DNA of 64,000 nucleotides, from NCBI GenBank assembly GCA_024640565.1, contig JAHEET010000003.1, positions 1-64,000 of the forward strand. The letters are read 5' to 3'. How positions within the stretch are numbered: the first letter of the stretch is position 1; each line of letters opens with the position of its first letter. Made by a program: the position numbers and the translations under genes. The notes under the pieces are model-generated. The model did no database searches and had not been told where the DNA came from. It saw nothing but the letters and a program-made list of their open reading frames with translations. Below are positions 44,252 to 53,174 of the stretch, piece after piece. This DNA is from Flavobacteriaceae bacterium. Lineage in GTDB: Bacteria; Bacteroidota; Bacteroidia; Flavobacteriales; Flavobacteriaceae.

Positions 44252-45295
44252 GTGAGTCACGAATTTTACATAAAACGTTGTCTGCAAATCGCTAAAAATG
44301 GAATTGGAACCACAAGACCAAATCCATCTGTAGGAGCAGTGATCGTCGTCAATAATCACATTATTGGAGAAGGGTTTACCGCTCCCTATGGTGGCAATCA
44401 TGCAGAAGTGAATGCAATCAATGCTGTGGCTAACAAAGACCTGCTAAAACAAGCAACACTCTATGTTACCTTAGAGCCCTGTGCGCATTTTGGTAAAACA
44501 CCGCCTTGTGCCGACTTAATTGTGAAGCATCAACTTAAAAATGTCGTGATCGGCTGTGTAGATTCAAATCCACTTGTAGCGGGAAAAGGAGTCGAGCACC
44601 TTCAAAAGTCTGGCATTAATGTTGTTGTTGGCGTGTTGGAAACTGCCTGTAAAACCCATCACAAAAGATTTTTTACAGTTCAAAATAAAAAGAGGCCTTA
44701 TGTCATTTTAAAATGGGCAGAAACAAAAGATGGTTTTGTGGCACCGCACTTTAGAACAGCTCAAAAACCTGTTTGGATTTCCAATGCGTATTCACAGCAA
44801 AAAGTCCATAAACTGCGTAGTAAGGAACATGCGGTATTGGTTGGCACTCGTACGGTTCTTGCTGATAATCCGAAATTAAATGTACGAAGTTGGTCGGGTA
44901 CCAACCCAATTCGAGTTGTGTTGGATAGTACAGCTAGAATTTCTCCAACGGCAGCTGTTTTAGATGGAAGTGTACAAACGATTGTTTTTTCTGAAAAACA
45001 AAAATACCCTTTTATTTGCAGCCCAAAAATACATGTTGAATTGATTGATTTCTCAAAGAATATTGCAGTACAAATTTGTGAAGTATTGCAAAAATATAAA
45101 ATTCAATCGCTCATCATTGAAGGAGGTTCTCAAACCTTACAAACTTTTATTGATGCTGAAATTTGGGATGAAGCCCATGTTTATATTGGTGCTGTTTGCT
45201 TTCATGAGGGGGTAAAAGCTCCTCGTCTAGTTTCAGGAAAAGTGTCAGAATCACAGCTTGATAATGACCTTCTAAAGATATACACAAATGCTTAA
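44252..45295 (+). CDS. ribD: Bifunctional riboflavin deaminase/reductase RibD
   Basis: RibD performs the second and third steps of riboflavin synthesis: deamination of the pyrimidine, then NADPH-dependent reduction of the ribosyl group. The 347-residue protein has the cytidine-deaminase-type zinc site HAEVNAI (His50, Glu52) with Cys77 and Cys86 in EPCAHFGKTPPCADLI. The C-terminal reductase domain contains GTRTVLADNPKLNVR and IIEGGSQTLQTFI. The start is GTG at 44252, the only suitable codon before the conserved N-terminus. Confidence 0.94.
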   Translation: MSHEFYIKRCLQIAKNGIGTTRPNPSVGAVIVVNNHIIGEGFTAPYGGNHAEVNAINAVANKDLLKQATLYVTLEPCAHFGKTPPCADLIVKHQLKNVVIGCVDSNPLVAGKGVEHLQKSGINVVVGVLETACKTHHKRFFTVQNKKRPYVILKWAETKDGFVAPHFRTAQKPVWISNAYSQQKVHKLRSKEHAVLVGTRTVLADNPKLNVRSWSGTNPIRVVLDSTARISPTAAVLDGSVQTIVFSEKQKYPFICSPKIHVELIDFSKNIAVQICEVLQKYKIQSLIIEGGSQTLQTFIDAEIWDEAHVYIGAVCFHEGVKAPRLVSGKVSESQLDNDLLKIYTNA

Positions 45296-45899
45296 AAATA
45301 TCATTTTCGATTTTGGCGATATTTTTATCAATTTAGATAAAGAAGCAACTGAAAATGCACTAGCTCAGTTAGGGGTTTCGGAGATTTCTGAAGAAACAGT
45401 AAGGGTTTGTCAACACTATGAAATGGGGATGTTGTCAACAAAAAGTTTTGTTGATTTTTTTGAAGCGAAGTTTCAAATTTCATCTGAAAAATTAATTGCA
45501 GCTTGGAATGCCATTTTATTAGATTTTCCACAACATCGATTACTATTTCTTCAAAAATTGGCAAAAAATGCAAACTACAACTTATTTTTATTGAGCAATA
45601 CCAACGAGTTACACATTTCTTGGATTCAGGAAAACTGGGGAATGCCACTATACAACACTTTTAAAAACTGCTTTGATCATTTTTACCTATCACATGAAAT
45701 GAAAATGAGAAAACCCAATACAGATATCTTTGCCTATGTTTTAAAGAAGCATTCATTAGTAGCTCAAGAAACACTTTTTGTAGATGATACAAAGGAAAAT
45801 ACAGCGGCTGCAAAACGTCTAGGAATTCAAGTGTGGAATTTGATTCCTCAGCAAGACGACATTATTCATTTATTCAATCAAAAACATTTTTCATATTGA
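45288..45899 (+). CDS. HAD-family hydrolase
   Basis: The 203-residue phosphatase-like protein has motif I FDFGDIFINLD with the nucleophile Asp8, motif II FLLSNTNE, and motifs III-IV in MRKPNTDIF and LFVDDTKENTAAA. The general-acid position (Asp8+2) is glycine, as in the YihX-like subgroup. It overlaps ribD by eight bases, so a role as the missing riboflavin-pathway phosphatase is possible but unproved. Confidence 0.88.
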   Translation: MLKNIIFDFGDIFINLDKEATENALAQLGVSEISEETVRVCQHYEMGMLSTKSFVDFFEAKFQISSEKLIAAWNAILLDFPQHRLLFLQKLAKNANYNLFLLSNTNELHISWIQENWGMPLYNTFKNCFDHFYLSHEMKMRKPNTDIFAYVLKKHSLVAQETLFVDDTKENTAAAKRLGIQVWNLIPQQDDIIHLFNQKHFSY

Positions 45900-46756
45900 T
45901 CTACCTCTTTTTAAGTATTCTTTTTTCAACGGGCTTATTTGTTATTTTTAAATATTTTGGAATCTATAAAATAGATACTTTAAAAGCAATTTTTGTAAAC
46001 TACATTGTTGCATTTACAATGGGTGTTGGCCTGGCAGATGGAGCGGTTTCTCTTTCACAGATTCCTGAGCAATCTTGGTTTTTTGGTGCACTGTTTTTAG
46101 GGGCTTTATTTGTTTCTGTCTTTTTTGTCATGGCTACTACAGCGCAAAGGAATGGCGTTTCGGTTGCTTCTGTAGCGGGTAAAATGTCGGTGGTGGTCCC
46201 TGTGCTATTTGGGACTTTTTTGTATCAAGAGTCGGTGACTATCTTGAAAGTACTTGGAATTTTGATTGCATTGCTTGCTGTTTATTTAGCGTCTGTTAAA
46301 GATGAAATGAATACAAAATCTGGTGGAATGTTATTTCCTATTTTATTATTTTTTGGATCGGGAGTTATCGATACCACACTCAAGTACGTTGAGGTAAATT
46401 TTGTACCTCAAGAAGAGGTGTCTTTATTTTCGGGAAGTTTGTTTGGGATTGCAGCCGTTTTTGCAGCGACCATAATACTCATTCAACAGGTTCGAAAAAA
46501 AACTTCTTTTGGATTTAAAAATATCATTGCAGGTATAGCGCTAGGGGTTCCAAACTATTTTTCCATCATATTTTTAATAAAAGCATTGCAGAATAAAGAT
46601 TTTGAAAGTTCTGTATTGTTTACTGTCAATAATGTTGGAATCGTAATTTTATCTACTTTTGTTGGCTTGCTAATTTTTAAAGAAAAATTTAGTTTAAAAA
46701 ACAAAATAGGTGTGTTTTTAGCAGTTTTAGGAATCTTACTTGTCACAATTGCTTAA
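45896..46756 (+). CDS. EamA-family transporter (DMT superfamily)
   Basis: The inner-membrane protein has ten hydrophobic helices in two EamA-like halves of about 140 residues. The proposed start is the TTG at 45896, which overlaps the HAD gene stop as TTGA and gives 286 residues beginning with the conserved IYLFLSILFSTGLFV helix. An ATG at 45833 in the same frame lies deep inside the HAD gene and adds only hydrophilic residues. Substrate unknown. Confidence 0.82.
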   Translation: MIYLFLSILFSTGLFVIFKYFGIYKIDTLKAIFVNYIVAFTMGVGLADGAVSLSQIPEQSWFFGALFLGALFVSVFFVMATTAQRNGVSVASVAGKMSVVVPVLFGTFLYQESVTILKVLGILIALLAVYLASVKDEMNTKSGGMLFPILLFFGSGVIDTTLKYVEVNFVPQEEVSLFSGSLFGIAAVFAATIILIQQVRKKTSFGFKNIIAGIALGVPNYFSIIFLIKALQNKDFESSVLFTVNNVGIVILSTFVGLLIFKEKFSLKNKIGVFLAVLGILLVTIA

Positions 46757-47365
46757 ATGAAAGAAGACATTTATAAGACAATTGATATCGCTTCCCAGGA
46801 AACTCTTTTCAAAGAAAAGGGGAGTAAATTCTTTGGATATGCTTTCCCAGTTTCATCAGAAGAGGATGTAAAAGGCTGTTTAGAGGTTTTGAAAAAAAAA
46901 CATCATTCTGCCCGTCATTTCTGTTATGCCTACCAATTGGGAGTAGCGCAGACGTCCTATAGAGCGAATGACGACGGAGAACCAAATAATTCTGCAGGTT
47001 TGCCCATTTATGGGCAAATTCAATCTTTTCAAGTTACTAATATTCTTGTTGTTTCGGTGCGTTATTTTGGGGGCACAAAATTGGGTGTTGGCGGATTGAT
47101 TGCTGCCTATAAAAAATCGGCACAGTTCGCATTAGAAGCCTCCGAAATTTTAGAAAAGACGATAAATGTTCAATTCAAATTGACTTTTAATTATGATTTG
47201 ATGAATTCCGTGATGCGAATTGTCAAAGAGAAACAGATTGATATTATTTATCAGAAGTTAGAGGTTGATTGTACCTACATCATTTCAGTAAGAAAAAAGC
47301 ATGCAAAAAATACCTATCAAATTTTTGATACTTTATACAAAGTTGTCATTAAAGAAATGGTATAA
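46757..47365 (+). CDS. YigZ/IMPACT family protein
   Basis: The 202-residue protein has the UPF0029 signature AYQLGVAQTSYRANDDGEPNN (about 56-76, with the DDGEP core) and FGGTKLGVGGLIAAYKKSA. A C-terminal DUF1949-like domain follows. The eukaryotic relative IMPACT regulates translation; the bacterial role is unclear. It starts directly after the EamA stop codon. Confidence 0.9.
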   Translation: MKEDIYKTIDIASQETLFKEKGSKFFGYAFPVSSEEDVKGCLEVLKKKHHSARHFCYAYQLGVAQTSYRANDDGEPNNSAGLPIYGQIQSFQVTNILVVSVRYFGGTKLGVGGLIAAYKKSAQFALEASEILEKTINVQFKLTFNYDLMNSVMRIVKEKQIDIIYQKLEVDCTYIISVRKKHAKNTYQIFDTLYKVVIKEMV

Positions 47366-47380
47366 TTTTTCGTGTGTGTT

Positions 47381-47779
47381 TTAAAATTCTAAAAGCGCCA
47401 ATAAATATGCCGGACATCGAGTTGGTTTCATCGTTTTCATATTTATAAATGCCAATACTGAGTTTCCAGTACAAATTAATTCGTTGTTTTGATTTTTTAT
47501 TTCGTAATCAAATTCAATTTTAACAGTTGGTTTTTTTTTGATAACGGTATGAATTGTTAATAGATCATCATAAAGTGCAGATTTCATAAAGTTGCATTGC
47601 AGGTTGATAACTGGGAGCATAATGCCACTGTCTTCCATTTTTTTGTAGGTAACTCCCAGATTACGAAGCCATTCTGTTCTTCCAATTTCGAAAAATTGAG
47701 CGTAGTTTCCATGATAAACTACACCCATTTGATCGGTTTCAGCATACCGAACTCTTATCTTTGTACTGTTTTTTTTCAA
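47381..47779 (-). CDS. Acyl-CoA thioesterase (YbgC/4-hydroxybenzoyl-CoA thioesterase family)
   Basis: The 132-residue hotdog-fold protein has the YbgC-type motif RYAETDQMGVVYHGNYAQFFE with the catalytic Asp and the GRTEWLR segment. Such enzymes hydrolyse short or branched acyl-CoAs and often associate with envelope or phospholipid metabolism. There is no ATG in the frame before the conserved region; TTG at 47779 is the only reasonable start. It converges on yigZ. Confidence 0.87.
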   Translation of the reverse strand: MKKNSTKIRVRYAETDQMGVVYHGNYAQFFEIGRTEWLRNLGVTYKKMEDSGIMLPVINLQCNFMKSALYDDLLTIHTVIKKKPTVKIEFDYEIKNQNNELICTGNSVLAFINMKTMKPTRCPAYLLALLEF

Positions 47780-47863
47780 GAATATATTATTTGAATTTGC
47801 TATCGGAGTGTACGTAAAAAAAAATTAATAATCAATAGCAAAATCATTTTTTTATACTGAATT

Positions 47864-47872
47864 TTATTCACA
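47864..47872 (+). promoter_or_regulatory. DnaA box upstream of dnaA
   Basis: TTATTCACA fits the DnaA-box consensus TTATNCACA and lies 77 bases before the dnaA ATG in an AT-rich stretch. One box fits autoregulation of dnaA; no cluster of boxes that would mark oriC is visible within this intergenic region. Confidence 0.5.
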
Positions 47873-47948
47873 CTTTTGTAAGGCTTCTGGGAGAGCATCA
47901 AAATTCCGTAAAAAAAACTCATTAACTAACGATACACATTACCCTAAA

Positions 47949-49376
47949 ATGACATTAACTGCCGATTCCGTTTGGACTGAATGTTTGTCTTTTATTAAAG
48001 ACAATATAAAGCCACAAGCATATAAAACTTGGTTTGAGCCCATCAAACCAGTAAAATTATCCGGAGAAGCGTTAACGATTCAGGTGCCAAGTAAATTTTT
48101 TTACGAATGGTTAGAGGAACATTACATTAAACTATTACGAGTTGCTTTAGTGCGTCAATTGGGGAATGATGCAAAGTTGGTCTATGATGTTCGTATGGAA
48201 AATACCTACAGCAGCAATAGACCCCAGATCGTGAAAATTCCAAGTGCTAACAGAGATCCTCTAAAACCACAAAAGGTAACGATGCCCTTGGAAGCTGGTA
48301 AAAGAGAATTGAGAAATCCGTTTATAATCCCAGGATTACAAAAAGTAAAAATAGAATCTCAATTAAATCCAAATTATAACTTTAATAATTTTGTAGAAGG
48401 AGACTCCAATCGATTAGCACGATCAGCGGGTATGGCGGTTGCCAACAAACCGGGAGGAACTTCTTTCAATCCATTGTTAATCTATGGAGGAGTAGGTTTA
48501 GGAAAAACACATTTAGCACATGCTATTGGTGTAGATATCAAAGACAAGTATCCAGACAAAACCGTTTTGTATATTTCGTCTGAAAAATTTACACAACAAT
48601 TTATAGATTCTGTAAAGTCAAACACAAGAAATGATTTTATTCATTTTTATCAAATGATCGATGTTTTATTGATTGATGACGTTCAGTTTTTATCGGGTAA
48701 GGCAGGAACTCAGGATGTTTTCTTCCACATATTCAATCACCTACATCAAAATGGAAAACAAGTAATTTTAACTTCAGACAAAGCACCTGTAGATATGCAA
48801 GACATAGAACAGCGGTTGTTATCTCGTTTTAAATGGGGATTGTCAGCAGAATTACAAGCACCAGATTATGAAACTAGAGTTTCTATTCTTCACAATAAAC
48901 TTTTCAGAGATGGTGTTGAAATGCCCGAAGAGATTGTAGAGTATATCGCAAAGAATATCAAATCGAATGTTCGAGAATTAGAGGGAGTCATTATTTCTAT
49001 GATTGCTCAAGCTTCGTTTAACAGGCGCGAATTTTCTATCGAATTGGCAAAACAAATTGTCGATAAGTTTGTGAAAAATACTAAAAAAGAAGTTTCTATC
49101 GATTACATACAAAAAGAAGTTTCCAAATACTTCGATATGGATGTGGCTACCTTACAATCTAAAACTAGGAAACGCCATATTGTTCAGGCAAGACAACTGG
49201 CCATGTTTTTTGCCAAAAGATTAACAAAAACTTCCTTGGCTAGTATTGGTAATCAGATTGGACAAAGAGATCATGCAACTGTTTTGCATGCTTGTAAAAC
49301 CGTTGATAACTTAACAGAAACGGATAAGCAATTTAAAAAATACGTTGAAGACTTAACGAAGAAATTGACTTTCTAA
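47949..49376 (+). CDS. dnaA: Chromosomal replication initiator DnaA
   Basis: DnaA binds DnaA boxes and opens the origin. The 475-residue protein has domain I (VWTECLSFIKDNIKPQAYKTW-type start), a linker, the AAA+ domain with Walker A GGVGLGKTH (about 179-187) and Walker B LLIDDVQFL, and the C-terminal DNA-binding domain with the signature GQRDHATVLHACKTV. It is complete. A phosphatase and a methyltransferase gene follow closely on the same strand. Confidence 0.97.
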   Translation: MTLTADSVWTECLSFIKDNIKPQAYKTWFEPIKPVKLSGEALTIQVPSKFFYEWLEEHYIKLLRVALVRQLGNDAKLVYDVRMENTYSSNRPQIVKIPSANRDPLKPQKVTMPLEAGKRELRNPFIIPGLQKVKIESQLNPNYNFNNFVEGDSNRLARSAGMAVANKPGGTSFNPLLIYGGVGLGKTHLAHAIGVDIKDKYPDKTVLYISSEKFTQQFIDSVKSNTRNDFIHFYQMIDVLLIDDVQFLSGKAGTQDVFFHIFNHLHQNGKQVILTSDKAPVDMQDIEQRLLSRFKWGLSAELQAPDYETRVSILHNKLFRDGVEMPEEIVEYIAKNIKSNVRELEGVIISMIAQASFNRREFSIELAKQIVDKFVKNTKKEVSIDYIQKEVSKYFDMDVATLQSKTRKRHIVQARQLAMFFAKRLTKTSLASIGNQIGQRDHATVLHACKTVDNLTETDKQFKKYVEDLTKKLTF

Positions 49377-49386
49377 ATCTGTTTTT

Positions 49387-49848
49387 ATGCATAAAATACT
49401 CATGGTTTGTTTGGGAAACATTTGTCGTTCTCCAATTGCTGAAGGAGTACTGCAATCAAAAGTAAATTCAGATCTCGTTTATGTAGATTCTGCTGGAACT
49501 GCTGCGTATCATGTTGGAAATGCTCCCGACAAACGCTCGATAGACATCGCATTTAAATACAATATAAACTTGAAAAATCAAAAAGCACGAAAGTTTAGTG
49601 TGATAGATTTTGAGAATTTTGATACTATTTACGCAATGGATGAAAGTAATTATCAAGATATTTTAAAATTGGCAAAAACTAATGCACATACAGCCAAAGT
49701 AAAACTGATTTTAAATGAAGTCAATCCACACTCCAATCAAAGTGTTCCAGACCCTTATTACGGAGGCTCTCAAGGATTTGAAAAAGTGTATGTGATGCTA
49801 GAAAAAGCATGTTCAATAATCGCAGAAAAACTACAAAATGATCGGTAA
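49387..49848 (+). CDS. Low-molecular-weight protein tyrosine phosphatase
   Basis: The 153-residue protein has the P-loop VCLGNICRSP with Cys8 and Arg14 near the start and the general acid in VPDPYYGG. It dephosphorylates tyrosine residues in the cytoplasm; in other bacteria it often opposes tyrosine kinases of polysaccharide export, but no kinase gene is nearby. It overlaps the following methyltransferase gene by 11 bases. Confidence 0.93.
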   Translation: MHKILMVCLGNICRSPIAEGVLQSKVNSDLVYVDSAGTAAYHVGNAPDKRSIDIAFKYNINLKNQKARKFSVIDFENFDTIYAMDESNYQDILKLAKTNAHTAKVKLILNEVNPHSNQSVPDPYYGGSQGFEKVYVMLEKACSIIAEKLQNDR

Positions 49849-50542
49849 ATTATATTTAATACCAACTACCTTAGGTGATACAGAGCCCCTAGAGGTAATG
49901 CCTTTGTCTGTGAAGAAGGTAATTGAGGACATTGATTATTTTATCGTTGAAAATGAAAAAACTGCTCGAAGGTTTATCAAAAAAATTACGCCAAAAAAAA
50001 TACAATCTTCCTTGCATCTCATGTCGTTAGATAAATATGCTGAAGAATTGGAAACACGCACCTATCTAGATGTTTGTCATCAAGGAACCAATGTTGGTTT
50101 GTTGTCAGAAGCAGGGGTACCTGCCGTAGCAGATCCAGGTGCGTCTATTGTTAAACTGGCCCATGAAAAAGGAGTTCAGGTGGTTCCTTTAGTAGGGCCT
50201 TCCTCGATATTAATGGCAATGATGAGTTCTGGAATGAATGGTCAGAATTTTGCGTTTAATGGCTATTTACCAATTGACAAAGGGGAACGTAAAAAAGCAA
50301 TTAAAGAACTGGAAAAGTTATCTGTCGATAAAAATCAATCACAAATTTTTATTGAAACCCCCTATCGAAATCAGAAAATGTTTGCAGATTTGAAGGCGGT
50401 TTTGTCTGCATCTACCCGTTTGTGTATTGCAGTAGATATTACCCTTTCTTCAGAATACATCAAAACTTATGCGGTACAAGATTGGAAACAACAGTCGCCA
50501 GATTTACATAAGAAACCAGCCATTTTTATCATTCACAAATAA
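49838..50542 (+). CDS. SAM-dependent methyltransferase (RsmI-like, tetrapyrrole methylase fold)
   Basis: The 234-residue protein has the LYLIPTTLGDTEPLEVMP start, GLLSEAGVPAVADPGASIV and LVGPSSILMAMMSSGMNG, the hallmarks of the RsmI branch that 2'-O-methylates C1402 of 16S rRNA. It is somewhat shorter than classical RsmI (about 280 residues) and lacks the C-terminal extension; a shorter RsmI-like paralogue is common in Bacteroidota, so the exact target is uncertain. Confidence 0.82.
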   Translation: MIGKLYLIPTTLGDTEPLEVMPLSVKKVIEDIDYFIVENEKTARRFIKKITPKKIQSSLHLMSLDKYAEELETRTYLDVCHQGTNVGLLSEAGVPAVADPGASIVKLAHEKGVQVVPLVGPSSILMAMMSSGMNGQNFAFNGYLPIDKGERKKAIKELEKLSVDKNQSQIFIETPYRNQKMFADLKAVLSASTRLCIAVDITLSSEYIKTYAVQDWKQQSPDLHKKPAIFIIHK

Positions 50543-50636
50543 GAGAAGCAACAAAAGAAAGCGATTTTAATAATACAAAAAAGTTAGAAAAAAAGCCTTG
50601 AAATCATCCTTATTTAGAAGATTGATTTTCAATGAT

Positions 50637-51248
50637 TTAAACTTTTGCTTTCCTATTTGCTTTAATGTTTGAAACATTGTAACCTGCAAACTTTTTTAAA
50701 TAAGATTGAATCGAAGAACCATAAGTATCTGAGAAACGAATTCTACCTCTACTACGCAAATACTTCTTTACATTTCCTGCACCGCCCAAATGCGCTGCTG
50801 CTAAAATTCCAGATTCAGTAATTTCTATTCCATTGATTATTTTTCCGACAGAGCGTCTGATGTCTTTTCTTAAAATCCATTTATTAACAGCGCAATAGGC
50901 AGCAAAGGCTTTTTCTTGCAATTCTGGATTTTTTAAAAATTCTTTTGCATTGTATATTCGAAATCGTTTTAATGTTGTTTTTCCGAATTGATATTTCCCA
51001 AGGTAACCCAAGGTATTTGTCACATGATACCTTCCCTGTGATTCTTTAAAAGCAACCGCCTCTTTAAAGGCTACAAAGTTTTTTTGTAGGTAAGGAAATT
51101 CTAATGAATTGTTTTTTGGGGAATTGTGAACCTTAATTTCAATGGTCTTGATGGGGTTTGTCCCTGTTGCATTGATAAATAAAAATAGCGTCAGTGCTAC
51201 TAGAAGTAACTTTTTGATATATACAATCTTTCTGTTTTGCGTTTGCAA
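50637..51248 (-). CDS. Exported muramidase/transglycosylase-like protein
   Basis: After a hydrophobic signal segment (about 10-27) the protein has a lysozyme-like region: AVAFKESQGRYHV offers the catalytic glutamate, GKYQFGKTTLKRF and AAAHLGGAGNVKKYL are characteristic of this exported group, which probably cleaves peptidoglycan. No ATG exists before the signal sequence; TTG at 51248 is the most upstream candidate, giving 203 residues. That codon overlaps a TAGTTTTG promoter-like element, so the true start may lie a few codons later at a rare codon. Confidence 0.7.
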   Translation of the reverse strand: MQTQNRKIVYIKKLLLVALTLFLFINATGTNPIKTIEIKVHNSPKNNSLEFPYLQKNFVAFKEAVAFKESQGRYHVTNTLGYLGKYQFGKTTLKRFRIYNAKEFLKNPELQEKAFAAYCAVNKWILRKDIRRSVGKIINGIEITESGILAAAHLGGAGNVKKYLRSRGRIRFSDTYGSSIQSYLKKFAGYNVSNIKANRKAKV

Positions 51249-51253
51249 AACTA
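51246..51253 (-). promoter_or_regulatory. Promoter-like element at the start of the muramidase-like gene
   Basis: The minus strand reads TAGTTTTG, matching TAnnTTTG. It overlaps the TTG start codon candidate at 51248, so promoter and annotated start cannot both be right as drawn. Confidence 0.35.
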
Positions 51254-51515
51254 AGAAACCATATCATATTACTGATTATCAGAATGTTAAATTTTTAAAT
51301 AAATACATTTAATAAGGGATAAGCACTCTTTTGCTATCAAATTATGCATATAAAACTAGATTTCTTATGAATTTAACAACAAATAAGGTTTTTTTCACAC
51401 TATGTAATTATATTTAAAAGCTCAATTTCAACCAAAAAAAAGACAATCATCCATCCTGTAATGCCTGAGAATGGATTGGCTACAGTGGTTTTTAGGGGTA
51501 AAAAAAATGTTATTA

Positions 51516-52544
51516 TTATCGATTAATCCCTTTATTATTAAGCCATCTGTGGTACTTTTCGGCATTTCTGTTGTGCTGAGAAAGTGTTTTTGCAAATGTA
51601 TGAAACCCTATTTTTTCAGTATTTGCACACATATAATAATAGTTATGCTTGCTGGCATTTAATACTGCATCTATAGCAGACACATCGGGCATTGAAATTA
51701 CCCCAGGAGGCAGGCCTTTATATAGGTAGGTATTGTATGGAGAGTCTATCTTTAGATCGGTTGTTAAAACTCTTTTAATTACCGTATTTTGTCCTTTTTT
51801 CTCACGAATACAGAAGATTACTGTAGGATCCGCTTGCAAAGGCCATCCTTTTTTGAGTCGATTTAAATACAAACCAGCAACAATAGGTCGTTCGGCTAGT
51901 TGCGTTGTTTCTTTTTGTACAATAGAGGCTAGTGTAATGACTTCTTTTTTTGATAAGTTTAGTTTTTTGGCACTTTCTGTTCTTCTTGAATTCCAAAAAA
52001 GAGTGTATTCTTTCAGCATCTTATCACGAAACTTTTCTGCAGATATTGTCCAATATACCTCGTACCGATTTGGAATGAAAATGCCTAGCACTGTTTTCTC
52101 TGAAAAGTTGTTTTCTTTTAAAAAAAGAGGGTCTAAGAAAGCTTGCATTAATTTGGTGGAGTCTGTTTCCACTTGTGTCGCAATTCTATGTGCTAGTTTT
52201 TCTAGCGTGTCTTGATTGTTGAATGCTACTTTTACAGGAGTTTGATTTCCACTTCTTAGAAGATTGACAATGTCATTATTTGACATTCCTTTTTTTAAAA
52301 TATACTTCCCTGCTTTTGGTTGGTTGAATTTCTTTTGAACTGCTACCCAATGAAAGGCTTCCTCATCCTCTAAAAACGCAGCTATTTTCTTTTTTAAATC
52401 TGGTATGTTATCTTTTGATTCAATAAAAATACTACCTGGTTTTCGAATATTATTTGAAAAGATTCGATTGTAATATTGAAGGCCAATGATCCCTCCGATA
52501 CCTAGGATAACAAAAATACCAATTGAAATTGTTTTTTTATTCAT
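51516..52544 (-). CDS. mltG: Endolytic transglycosylase MltG
   Basis: MltG cuts nascent glycan strands within the periplasm and sets their length. The 342-residue protein has one N-terminal membrane helix (about 6-24), a LysM-like subdomain and the YceG domain with ASIVQKETTQLAERPIVAGL containing the catalytic glutamate and GWPLQADPTVIF. The first glutamate of the E. coli form (VEKE) is glutamine here, as commonly seen in this group; the second is kept. It overlaps the GNAT gene by eight bases. Confidence 0.92.
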   Translation of the reverse strand: MNKKTISIGIFVILGIGGIIGLQYYNRIFSNNIRKPGSIFIESKDNIPDLKKKIAAFLEDEEAFHWVAVQKKFNQPKAGKYILKKGMSNNDIVNLLRSGNQTPVKVAFNNQDTLEKLAHRIATQVETDSTKLMQAFLDPLFLKENNFSEKTVLGIFIPNRYEVYWTISAEKFRDKMLKEYTLFWNSRRTESAKKLNLSKKEVITLASIVQKETTQLAERPIVAGLYLNRLKKGWPLQADPTVIFCIREKKGQNTVIKRVLTTDLKIDSPYNTYLYKGLPPGVISMPDVSAIDAVLNASKHNYYYMCANTEKIGFHTFAKTLSQHNRNAEKYHRWLNNKGINR

Positions 52545-53058
52545 TGATTAATTGAAATAAAAGTTCACTCTTATACACACCATTAGCGCGTATCCAATCT
52601 TTTTTCTCACCCACAAAAACAAAATTATTTTTTTTGAATAAAGCAATGCTTTGTAGGTTGTCTTGGGTAATGTTTGCATACAATTGATGTAAGTTTAATT
52701 GCGAAAAGGCATAGTTAATCATCATTTCCAATGCACTAGTGGCAATTCCTTTTTTTTGAAATTTTGGATGTACCAAAATCCCGATTCCTGCTCTGAGGTG
52801 TTTTGGATCAAAATCAAACAAGTCAATCATTCCCATTCGCTTCTTGGTGTTTTTATCTTCCATTATAAGCCGAAGCTGTTTGGCTTCAAAAAGATCTAAG
52901 TGTGCATTTTCTAGATATTGTTTTAAAACATATTTGGAAAATGGAGCTTGTGTGTGACTAACTTCCCAAAACAATTCATTATTTTCTATTTCATATAGAA
53001 ATTCTAAATCTTCGGGTTCTAATGCACGGAGATTTATTTTCTGACCACTTAGATGCAT
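52537..53058 (-). CDS. GNAT family N-acetyltransferase (RimJ/SpeG-like)
   Basis: The 173-residue protein starts INLRALEPEDLEFLYEIEN and has IGILVHPKFQKKGIATSALEMM for acetyl-CoA binding, then LHQLYANITQDNLQSIALFKK. The pattern fits the RimJ/RimL/SpeG group that acetylates protein N-termini or polyamines; the substrate is not predictable. It lies between dapF and mltG and overlaps mltG. Confidence 0.88.
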   Translation of the reverse strand: MHLSGQKINLRALEPEDLEFLYEIENNELFWEVSHTQAPFSKYVLKQYLENAHLDLFEAKQLRLIMEDKNTKKRMGMIDLFDFDPKHLRAGIGILVHPKFQKKGIATSALEMMINYAFSQLNLHQLYANITQDNLQSIALFKKNNFVFVGEKKDWIRANGVYKSELLFQLINE

Positions 53059-53174
53059 AGGTTTGCTAGTTTGTGCTGGGAATGCTCTGAAATTTTCATT
53101 TGCATAATTTTGGTGTCTTAGATACTGACAACAGTTGGACGTTTACTTTTCTATGTTTATTGCTAGTTCTTATG

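Noticed and set aside
45833..45895. Upstream ATG of the EamA transporter
   Set aside because: It is an alternative frame within the HAD gene; the TTG at 45896 overlaps the HAD stop codon and precedes the first conserved membrane helix.
50598..50631. Hairpin between the RsmI-like gene and the muramidase-like gene as a terminator
   Set aside because: The stem contains a bulge and there is no T run, so the evidence is too weak.
51249..51515. Short frame at 51471-51662 upstream of the muramidase-like gene
   Set aside because: It overlaps the mltG 3' end on the opposite strand, has no homologous pattern, and the rest of this 267-base gap shows nothing recognisable.
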